DNA of 64,000 nucleotides, taken from Methylopila sp. M107 (lineage in GTDB: Bacteria > Pseudomonadota > Alphaproteobacteria > Rhizobiales > Methylopilaceae). Each line of letters starts with the position of its first letter. Positions within the stretch are counted from its first letter, which is position 1. A program made the position numbers and the translations under genes. Shown here one piece after another: positions 8,053 to 17,018 of this stretch. The DNA is taken from the NCBI RefSeq assembly GCF_000384475.1, contig NZ_ARWB01000001.1, positions 1,840,176 through 1,904,175 of the forward strand, read 5' to 3'. The notes under the pieces are model-generated. The model made no database searches. It was given only the letters and a program-made list of their open reading frames with translations, and was not told the DNA's origin.

Positions 8053-9162
8053 TTACGCGGCGCCCGGCGGCGACGCGGGCGTGATCACCCGCAGCCGCGG
8101 ATTAAAGGCGTCATGCACTGCGACCACCGCGCGGATATGGTCGCCCCGTCGACGCAGATAGCTCTGCGGCAGCGCGATCCGCCCGATTTCGAGCTCTGGA
8201 TCGAGGACCGCCAGCGTGTCCGCCGCAGACGACGCCGTCACCACCACGGCGGCCGGCCGTTCCGCCGCGTCAAGATAGTCGAGTTCGACCGGCGCGCCGG
8301 TCCGTACAAGCCGCATGTCGCCCGCCTCGCAGAGCGTCCGGACCTTGCCGTCGCTCTCGCCCCTGTGCGGGCGGTAGACGATCGGGCCGCGCCCTTCAAG
8401 CCGCAAGGCCGCAACCGCGCCGAGCATGAGCTCGACATAATCCTGCGCGGCGCAGATTCCGGCTTCGGCGTGATTCGACCCGAGCAGCCAAGTCTCGGAC
8501 GCGGAGCGGCGTGTCGCCAGGCCGGATCTCCACGCGCCGTAGCCGTTCTCGACCATGCGATCCCGCGGAGCCGTGCGTCCGCCGATGATCGATCCGTAAA
8601 TCGTGAAATAGGTGACGCTCAGCGGTGCGGCCGGTAGGCGCTCGCGGAAGACGCGACGCGCCAAGGCGGTGCGGAACATCTTGAGGTCGAACTGGCCGGG
8701 CTCGGGCGCCGTTGAGGGATCGGCTCGCCATGCCGCCGCCTGCGGCGTGACGGATCCGTCGTCGAGCAGCACCGTCTCGTCATGCGCGATGCGGTCGACG
8801 AGCAGGCGCTGCGAGACGTTGCGGTAATCGCCGAACACGACCTGACCGAAGCGCCGACCCGAGAACGTGGAGGCCAGCCGATCGAGGCTCGCCCGGTGAC
8901 GCGCGTCGAGCAGGTCCTTGACGAGTCTTGGAACGGCGCGCGGCGGGCGCGGGCGCCTGCCGTGCCTGTGGACCGTTTCCCACGGGTTTTGCCTGGCCAT
9001 CAGGGCGTCGATCGTCGCGCCGGTTCCGTGCCGGTCCCCGATCAGGACGAGGTCGGCCGGGCGGCCGCGCGCCGCGCGCTGCTCGACTGCGTTCATGTAC
9101 TGCAAGGGCGAGGAAACGATCACCAGATCGCCGCCCCCGGAATCCGCGCCGGCTTCAGCCAT
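8053..9162 (-). CDS. Polysialyltransferase-like glycosyltransferase
   Basis: A 369-residue protein beginning DLVIVSSPLQYMNAVEQ, a start typical of bacterial polysialyl-/sialyltransferase (GT38/GT52-like) proteins. Further motifs are FGDYRN, LLDDGS, the basic IVYRPHRGESDGK stretch (the HP-type donor-binding motif), and VVTASSAADTLAV, a serine pair expected to contact CMP-sugar. It should move a nonulosonic acid from the CMP donor made by the NeuA of this cluster onto a glycan. The ATG at 9162 overlaps the GT4 stop by 8 bases. The substrate and linkage are unknown. Confidence 0.7.
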   Translation of the reverse strand: MAEAGADSGGGDLVIVSSPLQYMNAVEQRAARGRPADLVLIGDRHGTGATIDALMARQNPWETVHRHGRRPRPPRAVPRLVKDLLDARHRASLDRLASTFSGRRFGQVVFGDYRNVSQRLLVDRIAHDETVLLDDGSVTPQAAAWRADPSTAPEPGQFDLKMFRTALARRVFRERLPAAPLSVTYFTIYGSIIGGRTAPRDRMVENGYGAWRSGLATRRSASETWLLGSNHAEAGICAAQDYVELMLGAVAALRLEGRGPIVYRPHRGESDGKVRTLCEAGDMRLVRTGAPVELDYLDAAERPAAVVVTASSAADTLAVLDPELEIGRIALPQSYLRRRGDHIRAVVAVHDAFNPRLRVITPASPPGAA

Positions 9163-10579
9163 GCGCGGCGGTCCGGCGGTCCGGCCGTCCACCGACCTCG
9201 TCCCAGACGCTCGCGAGCAGCTTGGCGAGGCGCATGGGCGCATAGGCCTCCACGACGCGGGCCCGCCCCGCCTCGCCCATCCGCTCGCGCGCTTCCGGGT
9301 CGCCCGCGAGGTCCGCGAGCGCCGTCACGAAGGCGGTCCTGTCGCCACGCTCGATCAGCCGTCCGGTGACCCCGTCGAGGACAGTCTCCACAAGCCCGCC
9401 CGACCCGTAGGCCACCACGGGCCGTCCGGCCGCGCCGGCCTCCAGCGGCACGCGTCCGAAGGGTTCCGACCACAGCGTCGGCAGCGCGACGACGTCGCAA
9501 TCGCGGTAGAGCTTCTGCAGCGCCTCGCTCCCGAGATGCCCATGCATGCGCACGCGCGATTGCAGCCCCTGCTGCTTGACGAAGGCCTGCATGGCCTGAT
9601 GGGCCGGCCCGCGGCCGGCGAAGTCCATCGTGGCGTTGGGTATCCGGGAGACGATCTCGGGCCAGGCGCGCAGCAGCTGGAATTGCCCCTTGTTGTGCGT
9701 CAGGGACCCGACGACGAGAATCGAAAACGCGTCTCTGCCGACGACCGCCAAGCTATGGCCCGGCAGTTCCACCGGCTCAAGCGGAAGCCTGCGCAGACGG
9801 CCGTCGCCAAGAACCGGCGCCAGCGTGTCCGTCACGTGCTGGCTGGTCGCGATCACGACGGTCGCCCGCTTCAGCCGCGCCTGCCGGTAAGCGAGCGCGG
9901 CCTTCGCGCATGTCATGGCGAGCCGCCCCCGCAGGCTCAGCCCAGCGGCGCCGGGCGGCGGCGTCAACGACTGGTCAAACTGAAGGCTCGTGAAGCGATG
10001 GTCCCGCACGAGCGCGACCAGCGGCGTGTCGTCGTCGGCGAGGATGTCGGCCGCCATCATGATGGAACGGGCGTTGTCGGCGTGGACGAGCTCGGGCCGG
10101 ACCTGATGGAGGATCGTCCGAAGTTCAGGCTGCCCGCGGCCCTCCGGCACGGTTGCGTGCGCCATCCTGATGCCGCCCGCGGGAGGGCCTGCGATCCACA
10201 ACGCAAGCGCGGGTCCGTGAATACGCGGCCGGCGGACGCCAAGCGCTAGCGCTTCACCGATGAACTTTCGCCATTTCACGCCCTCGCTCAGGCGCTTGAG
10301 CCGGTCGACCTCGTGCTGCGACAGCCGATGGAGCGGCCAGGCGGCGCTCATCGGCAGCGCCACGATCTCGACGCCGTCGACCAGCCGGCGCTCAGGCAGC
10401 GCGATCGCCTTGTCGAAGGTCACGACCAGCGCCTGATCGCGCAGCGGATCTTCCCGCAGCAGGATGTGCAGGCTCAGTTCCGCGCCGCCAGCCGCGTCCG
10501 GCGGATAGCGATCCGAAATGACGACGACGCGGCGCGGACCGATCGCGGAAACGATCTGCTCGAGCCTTCCGTCGACCAT
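9155..10579 (-). CDS. Glycosyltransferase family 4 protein
   Basis: A 474-residue GT-B enzyme. The N-terminal acceptor half starts VVVISDRYPPDAAGGAELSLH. The C-terminal donor half has SILVVGSLTHNKGQFQLLRAW, MDFAGRGP and VVALPTLWSEPFGRVPLEAGAAGRPVVAYGSGGL, which contains the E-x7-E motif that binds the sugar nucleotide. It is the first gene of the minus-strand glycan operon GT4, polysialyltransferase, DUF6716, neuB, neuA. The sugar donor cannot be predicted. Confidence 0.85.
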   Translation of the reverse strand: MVDGRLEQIVSAIGPRRVVVISDRYPPDAAGGAELSLHILLREDPLRDQALVVTFDKAIALPERRLVDGVEIVALPMSAAWPLHRLSQHEVDRLKRLSEGVKWRKFIGEALALGVRRPRIHGPALALWIAGPPAGGIRMAHATVPEGRGQPELRTILHQVRPELVHADNARSIMMAADILADDDTPLVALVRDHRFTSLQFDQSLTPPPGAAGLSLRGRLAMTCAKAALAYRQARLKRATVVIATSQHVTDTLAPVLGDGRLRRLPLEPVELPGHSLAVVGRDAFSILVVGSLTHNKGQFQLLRAWPEIVSRIPNATMDFAGRGPAHQAMQAFVKQQGLQSRVRMHGHLGSEALQKLYRDCDVVALPTLWSEPFGRVPLEAGAAGRPVVAYGSGGLVETVLDGVTGRLIERGDRTAFVTALADLAGDPEARERMGEAGRARVVEAYAPMRLAKLLASVWDEVGGRPDRRTAAHG

Positions 10580-10682
10580 TCGTCATCCCGTCTCAGATGC
10601 CCGCGACGCTTGCGGGCGGCGATGCAATACCACGCCAAACCGCGTACGAAACCAGCTGTGAAAACGTTTCCTTTCGGAACGG

Positions 10683-12401
10683 TCAGGACGGGATCACCTC
10701 GAACTTGTCGACGTCGACCAGCCCGAAATCCGTCAGTTTGAGGTGCGGGATCACCGCGAGCGGCAGGAACGCCGCCTGCAGGAAGGGTTCTGAAAGCGTG
10801 CAGCCGAGCGACGAGGCCGCCGCGCGCAAAACGAGCAGTTTCTCGCGCACGACCTCATGCGGCTCGAGGCTCATCAGCCCCGCGAGAGGTAGCGCAAGTT
10901 CCGCGTGGATCTCTGCTCCCGCCGCCACCACGAAGCCGCCGCCGAGTTCGATCACCCGGTTCACGGCCGCCGCCATGTCCTCGGCGCTCGCCCCGACCAC
11001 GCAGATATTGTGGCTGTCATGGCCGACCGAGGAAGCGATCGCGCCTTTCGCAAGCCCGAACCCGCTCACGAAGCCCCGCCCGATGTTGCGGTTGACGCCG
11101 TGGCGCGCCACGACCGCGACCGCAAGCACGTCGTTCGCGGGATCGGCCGCCACGATCCCGTCGACGGCGGAGAGGTGGACTTCGAGCCGCTCTGTCACGA
11201 TCTTGCCCGGCACGACGCCGATGACCGGCCTCTTCCCGGACCCGCCTCTTGTCACGAGATCGCCGGCTACGACGCTTTCGGCCTTCATGCTGTCGAGGCC
11301 GACCGGCGGCGTCACGACCCTCGAGGCGAACAGTTCAGGCGTCGCCAGCCTGCCGCCCGCGATCACATGCTCGACCCGGCAACCCTCGTAGTCGGACAGC
11401 AGCACGAGATCAGCGCGCTTGCCCGGCGCCACAAGTCCGCGGTCGCGCAGGCCAAAGGCGTTCGCCGCCCCCCAGGAGGCGACGCGATAGACATGCGCCG
11501 GCTCGACGCCTTGCGCGATCGTCCAGCGGATCATGTGGTCGATATGGCCCTCTTCCGCGATCTCGACCGGGTTCCGGTCGTCGGTGCAGAAACCGATGAA
11601 GGCGGAGGTCTCGGGCGTGATTAGCCGCCACAGCGCGTGGAGGTCCTTGGCGATCGAGCTTTCACGGATGAGCACGCTCATGCCCTTGCGCAGCTTCTCG
11701 AACGCCTCATCGTAATTGTTGGCCTCGTGGTCGGTGCGGATGCCGGCCGAGAGATATCCGTTGAGGTCCTTGCCGCGCAGAAGCGGCGCGTGTCCGTCGA
11801 TATGTCCGGACTGGAACGCCGCGAGTTTCGCGAGGCATCCTGGATCGCCGCCGAGCACGCCTGGAAAATTCATGAACTCGGCGAGCCCGATCACCTTGGG
11901 ATGGCCCCGGAACGGCAGCAGGTCATCGACCTCCAGCCGCGCTCCGGATGTCTCCAATGGCGAAGCGGGCACGCAGGAGGAGAGGTTGACGCGGATGTCC
12001 ATCACGGCCGCCTCGGCCGTTTGCAGCGCATAGTCGAGACCCGCGGCGCCGAGGACGTTCGCGATCTCGTGCGGGTCCCAGATCGCGGTGGTGACGCCAT
12101 GCGGCAGCACGCAGCGCTCGAACTCTGACGGCGTCAGAAGCGAGGATTCGATGTGGAGATGGGCGTCGATGAAGCCCGGCACGACCGTCAGCCCGCGGCC
12201 GTCGATGGTCTCGCGGCCCTCATAATCGGCGAAGACGCCGACGATCGTGTCGCCGGAAATCGCGATGTCGCTTTCGAACAGCGTCGCGGTGACGATGTCG
12301 AGCACCCGGGCGCCCTTGATGACGAGGTCGGCGGGTTCCAGCCCCCGCCCGTGCCGGATGCGGCGGGCGATGGCGGCTTCGCAACTCGACGTCGTCGTCA
12401 C
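10683..12401 (-). CDS. ade: Adenine deaminase
   Basis: A 572-residue amidohydrolase of the adenine deaminase (Ade) family, which converts adenine to hypoxanthine in purine salvage. Visible: VVPGFIDAHLHIESSLLTPSEF with the H-x-H metal site, VTTAIWDPHEIANVLG, SSCVPASPLE, GHAPLLRGKDLNGYLSAGI, SVGHDSHNICVVG and a C-terminal Ade domain rich in hydrophobic strands. I chose the GTG at 12401 because GGAG lies 8 bases ahead of it; an ATG at 12443 is in frame but lacks a site. It stands alone. Confidence 0.9.
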   Translation of the reverse strand: MTTTSSCEAAIARRIRHGRGLEPADLVIKGARVLDIVTATLFESDIAISGDTIVGVFADYEGRETIDGRGLTVVPGFIDAHLHIESSLLTPSEFERCVLPHGVTTAIWDPHEIANVLGAAGLDYALQTAEAAVMDIRVNLSSCVPASPLETSGARLEVDDLLPFRGHPKVIGLAEFMNFPGVLGGDPGCLAKLAAFQSGHIDGHAPLLRGKDLNGYLSAGIRTDHEANNYDEAFEKLRKGMSVLIRESSIAKDLHALWRLITPETSAFIGFCTDDRNPVEIAEEGHIDHMIRWTIAQGVEPAHVYRVASWGAANAFGLRDRGLVAPGKRADLVLLSDYEGCRVEHVIAGGRLATPELFASRVVTPPVGLDSMKAESVVAGDLVTRGGSGKRPVIGVVPGKIVTERLEVHLSAVDGIVAADPANDVLAVAVVARHGVNRNIGRGFVSGFGLAKGAIASSVGHDSHNICVVGASAEDMAAAVNRVIELGGGFVVAAGAEIHAELALPLAGLMSLEPHEVVREKLLVLRAAASSLGCTLSEPFLQAAFLPLAVIPHLKLTDFGLVDVDKFEVIPS

Positions 12402-12514
12402 AATCGAAACTCCACGATCAACCACCGCCACCCCTGATTGCATTCTTGGATTGACATTGAAATCGGTAGAATTTTAAGTACAAAAATAGAACAGAAATAG
12501 ACCGGAAACGCATC

Positions 12515-12691
12515 ATGGCTGACGATTTGAAACGGCGCGGACCTGAAGACCCACGCTTCGTGAATGTGAACGAAGACTGGGAGGTGCGCCACTGGTGCGC
12601 AAAATGGGGCGTCACGCCGGACGAGCTTAAGCGCGCCGTCAAGATGGTGGGAACCGGGGTCGCGGCCGTCGCCCGCCATCTCGGAAAATGA
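12515..12691 (+). CDS. DUF3606 small protein
   Basis: A 58-residue protein whose second half, EVRHWCAKWGVTPDELKRAVK followed by a VGTGVAAVARHL end, matches DUF3606, a family of about 60 residues common in Hyphomicrobiales and of unknown function. It is divergent from ade and convergent with the aminotransferase. CCGGAAACG upstream is a modest ribosome site. The region between ade and this gene (12402-12514) is noticeably AT-richer and probably holds both promoters. Confidence 0.75.
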   Translation: MADDLKRRGPEDPRFVNVNEDWEVRHWCAKWGVTPDELKRAVKMVGTGVAAVARHLGK

Positions 12692-12701
12692 GCTCGCCGC
12701 C

Positions 12702-13871
12702 TCAAGCCGGTATCGTCCTGGCCATGAACGCTTTCAGTCGCCGGGCAGCCTCGTCGAGCGTCTCGTCTTCCTTGGCGAAGCAGAAGCGCACGACGGTCCG
12801 CACGTGGTCATCGGCGTAGAAGGCGGAGACCGGGATGGCGGCGACGCCGGCCTTCCGGACAAGGCGCTCGCAGAACGCCGCATCGTCCGAAACGCCGAGA
12901 GGCGCGAGGTCGACATTGACGAAGTAGGTGCCGCCGCTCGGCAGCGGCGCAAATCCCGCCTCGCGGAGCGACGTCGAGAACCGGTCGCGCTTCGTCGCCA
13001 GCCTCGCGCGCATCGCGCGGATCCAGTCGTCCTGGGTATCGAGCCCGAAGGCGACGGCCGCCTGCAGGTTCGGCGGCGTCGTGAAAGTCAGGAATTGGTG
13101 CGCCTTGGCGACGACGGCGAGAAGTTCGGCCGGCGCGCAGACGAGCCCGACCTTCCAGCCCGTCATGCAAAACATCTTGCCGGCGGAACCGATCTTGACG
13201 GTGCGCTCGGCGAGGCCCGGCACGGCGAGCGCCGAGACGTGCTCGCGACCGTCGAACACGACGTGCTCCCAGACCTCGTCCGAGATCAGCGCCGCGTCCG
13301 TCCCGGCTAGGGCGCGGGCGAGCGTCTCGAGGTCGTCCCGGCCGAACACCGTCCCGCTCGGGTTGAGCGGATTGTTGAACAGGACCGCCTTCGTCCGGGG
13401 ACCGAGCGCGGCGCGGATCGCGGCCTCGTCCAGCCGCCACTCCGGCGGGTTGAGCTTCACGAAGCGCGGCGTCGCGCCGGCGCGCCTCAGGAGCGGGAGA
13501 TAGGCGTCGTAGATCGGCTCGAACAGCACGACCTCGTCGCCGGGCTCGACCAGCGCGAACAAAGCGGCGGCGATGGCCTCTGTCGCGCCGGACGTCACCA
13601 TGACGTCGCTTTCGGGGTCCAGGGTCAGGCTCTGCCACCGCCCGTAATGCGCAGCCGCCGCGGAGCGCAGTTCGGCCAGGCCCATCATCGGCGGGTATTG
13701 ATTCCAGCCGTCGAGAACGGCTTCGGCCGCCCTGCGGCGGATAGGTTCCGGCCCCGGGTCGTCCGGGAAGCCCTGCCCCAGATTGACCGCGTGATGGTCC
13801 CGGGCGAGCCGGGACATCCGTTCGAAAACGGTGACCGGGAGCGAGGCGTAGACGGAGTTTGGACGCGGCAT
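12702..13871 (-). CDS. PLP-dependent class I/II aminotransferase
   Basis: A 389-residue fold-type I aminotransferase. Visible: VNLGQGFPDDPGPEPI, NQYPPMMGLAELR, VTSGATEAIAAAL, NNPLNPSGTVF, ISDEVWEHVVFD and KIGSAGKMFCMTGWKVG, in which the lysine of SAGK should hold PLP. The N-terminal GQGFPD motif and length fit the methionine/kynurenine/glutamine-phenylpyruvate transaminase branch (YbdL-like) rather than AspC. The amino-acid substrate is not determined. It is a single gene, convergent with the DUF3606 gene. Confidence 0.85.
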   Translation of the reverse strand: MPRPNSVYASLPVTVFERMSRLARDHHAVNLGQGFPDDPGPEPIRRRAAEAVLDGWNQYPPMMGLAELRSAAAAHYGRWQSLTLDPESDVMVTSGATEAIAAALFALVEPGDEVVLFEPIYDAYLPLLRRAGATPRFVKLNPPEWRLDEAAIRAALGPRTKAVLFNNPLNPSGTVFGRDDLETLARALAGTDAALISDEVWEHVVFDGREHVSALAVPGLAERTVKIGSAGKMFCMTGWKVGLVCAPAELLAVVAKAHQFLTFTTPPNLQAAVAFGLDTQDDWIRAMRARLATKRDRFSTSLREAGFAPLPSGGTYFVNVDLAPLGVSDDAAFCERLVRKAGVAAIPVSAFYADDHVRTVVRFCFAKEDETLDEAARRLKAFMARTIPA

Positions 13872-14266
13872 GGGATCGTTCTTTATTTAGAACAGTCTGA
13901 TCTGCTTTCGCGGTAGCGAAGGAAGGCGCCGCAAGGGCGAAGGCGACGATTCACGCTCAGTGTCTGGTATTTATCAAGCGACGTTTCTTGGAATTCTCTT
14001 AGATATGTGGATGCACGGAGCATCTTGACTTGTTCGCTAGACCGAACGATAACGGATCAACGCGGATCGAACGTTCGGTCCGCGCTTCGCGTCGGGACGC
14101 CGCCTTGGCGCCCCGAATGCATAGACCGGCAGACGTTACGACATGGCGAACGTATCGAAACGATCGGGCTGTTGAAGCCCTTGGGATCGGCCCTCCCCGC
14201 AGAGGTCCTGTCCTTCGTCTCGTTTCGTCCGCAGGGCCGCCACGGCCGAGCTCCGGAGTCTAACTT
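13872..14266. other. 395-base intergenic region
   Basis: No credible gene is seen here. The first part (13950-14030) is AT-richer than its surroundings and fits the divergent promoters of the aminotransferase and the ABC ATPase. Two overlapping open frames from about 14007 and 14030 show no recognisable features. The only structured element is the palindrome at 14064-14081, listed separately. Confidence 0.5.
14064..14081. promoter_or_regulatory. CGAACGTTCG palindrome upstream of the orphan ABC ATPase
   Basis: A perfect ten-base palindrome CGAACGTTCG sits inside an 18-base near-palindrome GGATCGAACGTTCGGTCC. A further half site ACCGAACG lies at about 14041. The same CCGAACG/CGTTCGG core forms an inverted repeat at 16064-16081, directly in front of the XRE-cupin regulator gene. 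I propose an operator for that regulator; this is inference from two sites. Confidence 0.4.
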
Positions 14267-15340
14267 ATGACCACCAATGTGCGCGTTGCGCGCTCATCCG
14301 GGATAGCCGAACCACTGCTGCGCATCGAGGACGTGCGCAAGTCCTATCCGTTGCGCGACGGGTCGGAGCGGATCGCGCTCGACGGCGTTTCGATCGAGAT
14401 CGCGGAAGGCGAGATCCTTGCCGTCGTGGGCGGCGCCGGATCGGGCAAGTCGACGCTCGGCCTGCTTGCGGCCGGGCTCGAATCGCCATGCTCGGGACGG
14501 GTGACGCTTGACGGTCGGGACTACGAATCCGCCGGGGCCAAGGCGCGCCGTGGGGTCGCGACGCTCGGCGCGGACCCCGACCTGCCGCCGGGACGGACCG
14601 TGCGGGAAATCCTCGCCGAGCGTCACGATCCGGCCGGCCTCGACGCCGACGAGACGCGCGCTGCGATCGATACATTGATCGACCTGCTGGAACTCGGCGA
14701 CGACGCCGACCGTCTGGCCGAGGAGCTCTCGGACGGCGAACGCCGCCGCGCCGCGCTTGGTCGCGCGCTCGCCGGGAATCCACGACTGCTCGTGCTCGAC
14801 GAGGCGACTTCCGCGCTCGATCCCGAGATATCCGCGACGTTTCTGGAGGCGTTGGTGCGCATCACGCGCGACACCGGTCTGTCGGCGCTGCTGATGACGC
14901 ACGACATGACGGCCGTGACGGCGCTGGCCCGACGCGTCGTGGTGCTTGACCGCGGCCGGGTCGTCGAGCAGGGCTCGACCGCCCGCGTGTTCTCGCACCC
15001 CGAACATCCGACGAGCCGCCGCTTCGCAGCCGCGGCGACCGGAGCCACGCTGCCGCCCTTCATCGCCGCGAAACTGCAGGAGACGCCCTCGCCCGGCGGC
15101 AAGGCGCTCGTGCGGCTGGCCTTCGAAGGCCCCGGCGCGACCAAGCCCGTTCTGACCTCGGTCGCGCGGGAGCTCGGTTTCGACCTTGGCATCCTGGCCG
15201 GATCGCTCGGAGCGGCCGGCGGCGAGCCCTATGGCGTGCTGATCGTGGCGGCGCCGTCGGACGAGCCGTACTTCACCGCCGCGATCGAGCGGCTGGAAGA
15301 CGCCGAGCTCGGCGTCGAGGTGCTCGGCTTCGTAAGTTAG
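14267..15340 (+). CDS. Orphan ABC transporter ATPase, MetN/NIL-like
   Basis: A 357-residue ABC ATPase. Walker A is GGAGSGKST, the signature is LSDGERRRAALGRAL (degenerate from LSGGQ), Walker B is LLVLDEATSALD, and the switch is MTHD. After residue 250 come VFSHPEHPTSRRF, as in oligopeptide/MetN ATPases, and a C-terminal stretch of about 75 residues that looks like the NIL (ligand-sensing) domain of methionine importers. No permease or binding protein is encoded nearby. The start has GGAG 9 bases upstream. Coupling to a distant permease is possible. Confidence 0.75.
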   Translation: MTTNVRVARSSGIAEPLLRIEDVRKSYPLRDGSERIALDGVSIEIAEGEILAVVGGAGSGKSTLGLLAAGLESPCSGRVTLDGRDYESAGAKARRGVATLGADPDLPPGRTVREILAERHDPAGLDADETRAAIDTLIDLLELGDDADRLAEELSDGERRRAALGRALAGNPRLLVLDEATSALDPEISATFLEALVRITRDTGLSALLMTHDMTAVTALARRVVVLDRGRVVEQGSTARVFSHPEHPTSRRFAAAATGATLPPFIAAKLQETPSPGGKALVRLAFEGPGATKPVLTSVARELGFDLGILAGSLGAAGGEPYGVLIVAAPSDEPYFTAAIERLEDAELGVEVLGFVS

Positions 15341-15432
15341 GGCGCGGCCTATTCGGTGGAACAACCGCCGATACGGCCACGCCTTGGAGCGGACCGCCCG
15401 CAGCGGCGGTGGAAGGGGCGCGAATAACGCCC

Positions 15433-16041
15433 TCACTCCATCACGGCCGCCTTCATGATGCACACCATGACGGCGCGCAGCGGCTCATCGCCGACGGCGC
15501 GGATGATGTGCGGGCGGTCGCAGCGGTAACGCAGGGTTTCGCCGGCCTTTGCCCGCTCTCCCTGCCCGCCGATCTCGACCTGCGCTTCCCCTGAAAGCAC
15601 AGATAGACATTCGAGCGAGCCCCGCTGGTGGGCGTCGGACTCAAGGACCCCGTCCGGATCCGCCGTCACGTCGTACCATTGCAGCCATTCGACCGTGCGA
15701 ATCCATCCGATCGCCGCGAGCCTGAACTTGCCGTCCTCGGAGGTCAGGATCGGCGTGTCGGCGCGGGTCAGCTTCTCGACGAAAGGTTCGTCGTCGGCCG
15801 ACGCCAGCACGCGCTCGATCGAGACGTCGAGCGCCTGGGAGAGCCGCCAGATGGTGGCGAGAGTGGGGTTGGTCTCGTTGCGCTCGATCTGGCTGATGAT
15901 CGATTTCGCGACGCCAGATTGTTCGGCGAGTTCCGACAGCGAGAGATTGTAGGCCTTGCGCAGCCGCTGGACGGTCTTGCCGAGATTGCCCGAGACGATC
16001 TGAGCGCCGTTGTCGAGGTCGGACCTTTGCCGGCCTGCCAT
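15433..16041 (-). CDS. XRE-family regulator with C-terminal cupin domain
   Basis: A 202-residue transcription factor. Residues about 25-80 hold an XRE helix-turn-helix (LRKAYNLSLSELAEQSGVAKS and ISQIERNETNPTLATIWRLSQAL). The C-terminal part is a small cupin (HQRGSLECLSVLSGEAQVEI, AGETLRYRCDRPHII). Regulators of this shape usually bind a small metabolite and control a neighbouring catabolic or transport gene. The inverted repeat 23 bases upstream of the start suggests autoregulation. The ATG at 16041 is preferred; an upstream start would add an unconserved leader. Confidence 0.85.
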   Translation of the reverse strand: MAGRQRSDLDNGAQIVSGNLGKTVQRLRKAYNLSLSELAEQSGVAKSIISQIERNETNPTLATIWRLSQALDVSIERVLASADDEPFVEKLTRADTPILTSEDGKFRLAAIGWIRTVEWLQWYDVTADPDGVLESDAHQRGSLECLSVLSGEAQVEIGGQGERAKAGETLRYRCDRPHIIRAVGDEPLRAVMVCIMKAAVME

Positions 16042-16063
16042 GCCATCGCCTGTCGTTTGAAGC

Positions 16064-16081
16064 GCCGAACGAGCGTTCGGC
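16064..16081. promoter_or_regulatory. Inverted repeat upstream of the XRE-cupin gene
   Basis: GCCGAACG, a two-base spacer AG, and CGTTCGGC form a perfect 8-base inverted repeat between the thiD stop and the regulator start. The position fits an autoregulatory operator. The core matches the palindrome at 14064-14081 in front of the ABC ATPase. Confidence 0.5.
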
Positions 16082-16094
16082 AGGACGGACGACG

Positions 16095-16925
16095 CTAGAC
16101 GTCGAGGGTCGGGGGCGCAACCCTGGTCCACCAGGCGTGAAAATGATGCACGGGCCCATGGCCGCCGCCAATCTCGAGCTGGTCGGCCGCCGCGATCGCC
16201 GCCGCGACATAGGCCTTGGCGTCGCGCGCCGCCCGATCGAGCGGCTTGCCGAGCGCAAGCCCTGCGGCGATGGCGGACGAGAGCGTGCAGCCGGTGCCGT
16301 GGGTGTTGCGGGTGCGGACGCGGGGCGCGGGCAGCCGATGCATGGTCCCATCGGTCTCGATCAGCAGGTCGACGCTTTCGGCGCCCTCGCCATGCCCGCC
16401 CTTCATCAGCACCGCGCGGGGCCCTAGCGCGAGAAGCGCCCGCCCCTGCTTCGCCATGTCGTCCTCGGTCTTCGCGATCGGCGCGCCGAGCAGTTCCGCC
16501 GCCTCGGGGAGATTTGGCGTCAGCACCGCGGCGAGCGGCAGCAGCCTGCCCTTGAGCGCTTCGATCGCGTCGGCCGCAAGCAGGCGCGCGCCCGAGGTCG
16601 CGATCATCACCGGATCGAGCACGATGTCGCGCGCCTCGTGGCGGATGAGCGCGTCGGCGATCGCCTCGATCGAGACCGCGCGCGACACCATGCCGATCTT
16701 CACCGCGCGGACCTTGAGGTCGTCGAAGACGGCGTCGATCTCGGCGGCGATGAACTCCGGAGGCGCATCATGGATCGCGGTCACGCCGCGCGTGTTCTGG
16801 GCCGTCAGCGCGACGATCGCGGACGCGCCATAGACGCCGAGAGCCGAGAACGTCTTCAGGTCCGCCTGGATCCCGGCGCCACCTGAGGAATCGGAGCCGG
16901 CGATGGTGAGCGCGATAGGGGTCAT
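16095..16925 (-). CDS. thiD: Hydroxymethylpyrimidine/phosphomethylpyrimidine kinase
   Basis: A 276-residue ribokinase-fold kinase that phosphorylates HMP and HMP-P for thiamine synthesis. Visible: [22 protein letters not shown] at the N-terminus (substrate pocket), [32 protein letters not shown] and the anion hole/catalytic base motif [15 protein letters not shown]. The length and motifs are standard. No other thi gene is near. A hairpin with GTCAGC/GCTGAC arms lies at 16978-16999, between this gene and the EamA gene; no TPP riboswitch is evident. Confidence 0.93.
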   Translation of the reverse strand: MTPIALTIAGSDSSGGAGIQADLKTFSALGVYGASAIVALTAQNTRGVTAIHDAPPEFIAAEIDAVFDDLKVRAVKIGMVSRAVSIEAIADALIRHEARDIVLDPVMIATSGARLLAADAIEALKGRLLPLAAVLTPNLPEAAELLGAPIAKTEDDMAKQGRALLALGPRAVLMKGGHGEGAESVDLLIETDGTMHRLPAPRVRTRNTHGTGCTLSSAIAAGLALGKPLDRAARDAKAYVAAAIAAADQLEIGGGHGPVHHFHAWWTRVAPPTLDV

Positions 16926-17018
16926 GGATGAAATCCTTGAGCGCCGACGAGCGCGCCTTAGAGGCCATCGAGCGGACGTCAGCGCTTTTAGCGGCTGACG
17001 ACGGTTGCGTCATCGCGC

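Noticed and set aside
14007-14270. Two overlapping open frames upstream of the ABC ATPase
   Set aside because: They overlap a likely operator and the ATPase ribosome site and show no protein-like pattern.
16926-17018. TPP riboswitch before thiD
   Set aside because: Only a simple GTCAGC/GCTGAC hairpin is present; the conserved CUGAGA and ACCUGAUC-like parts of a thi-box were not found.
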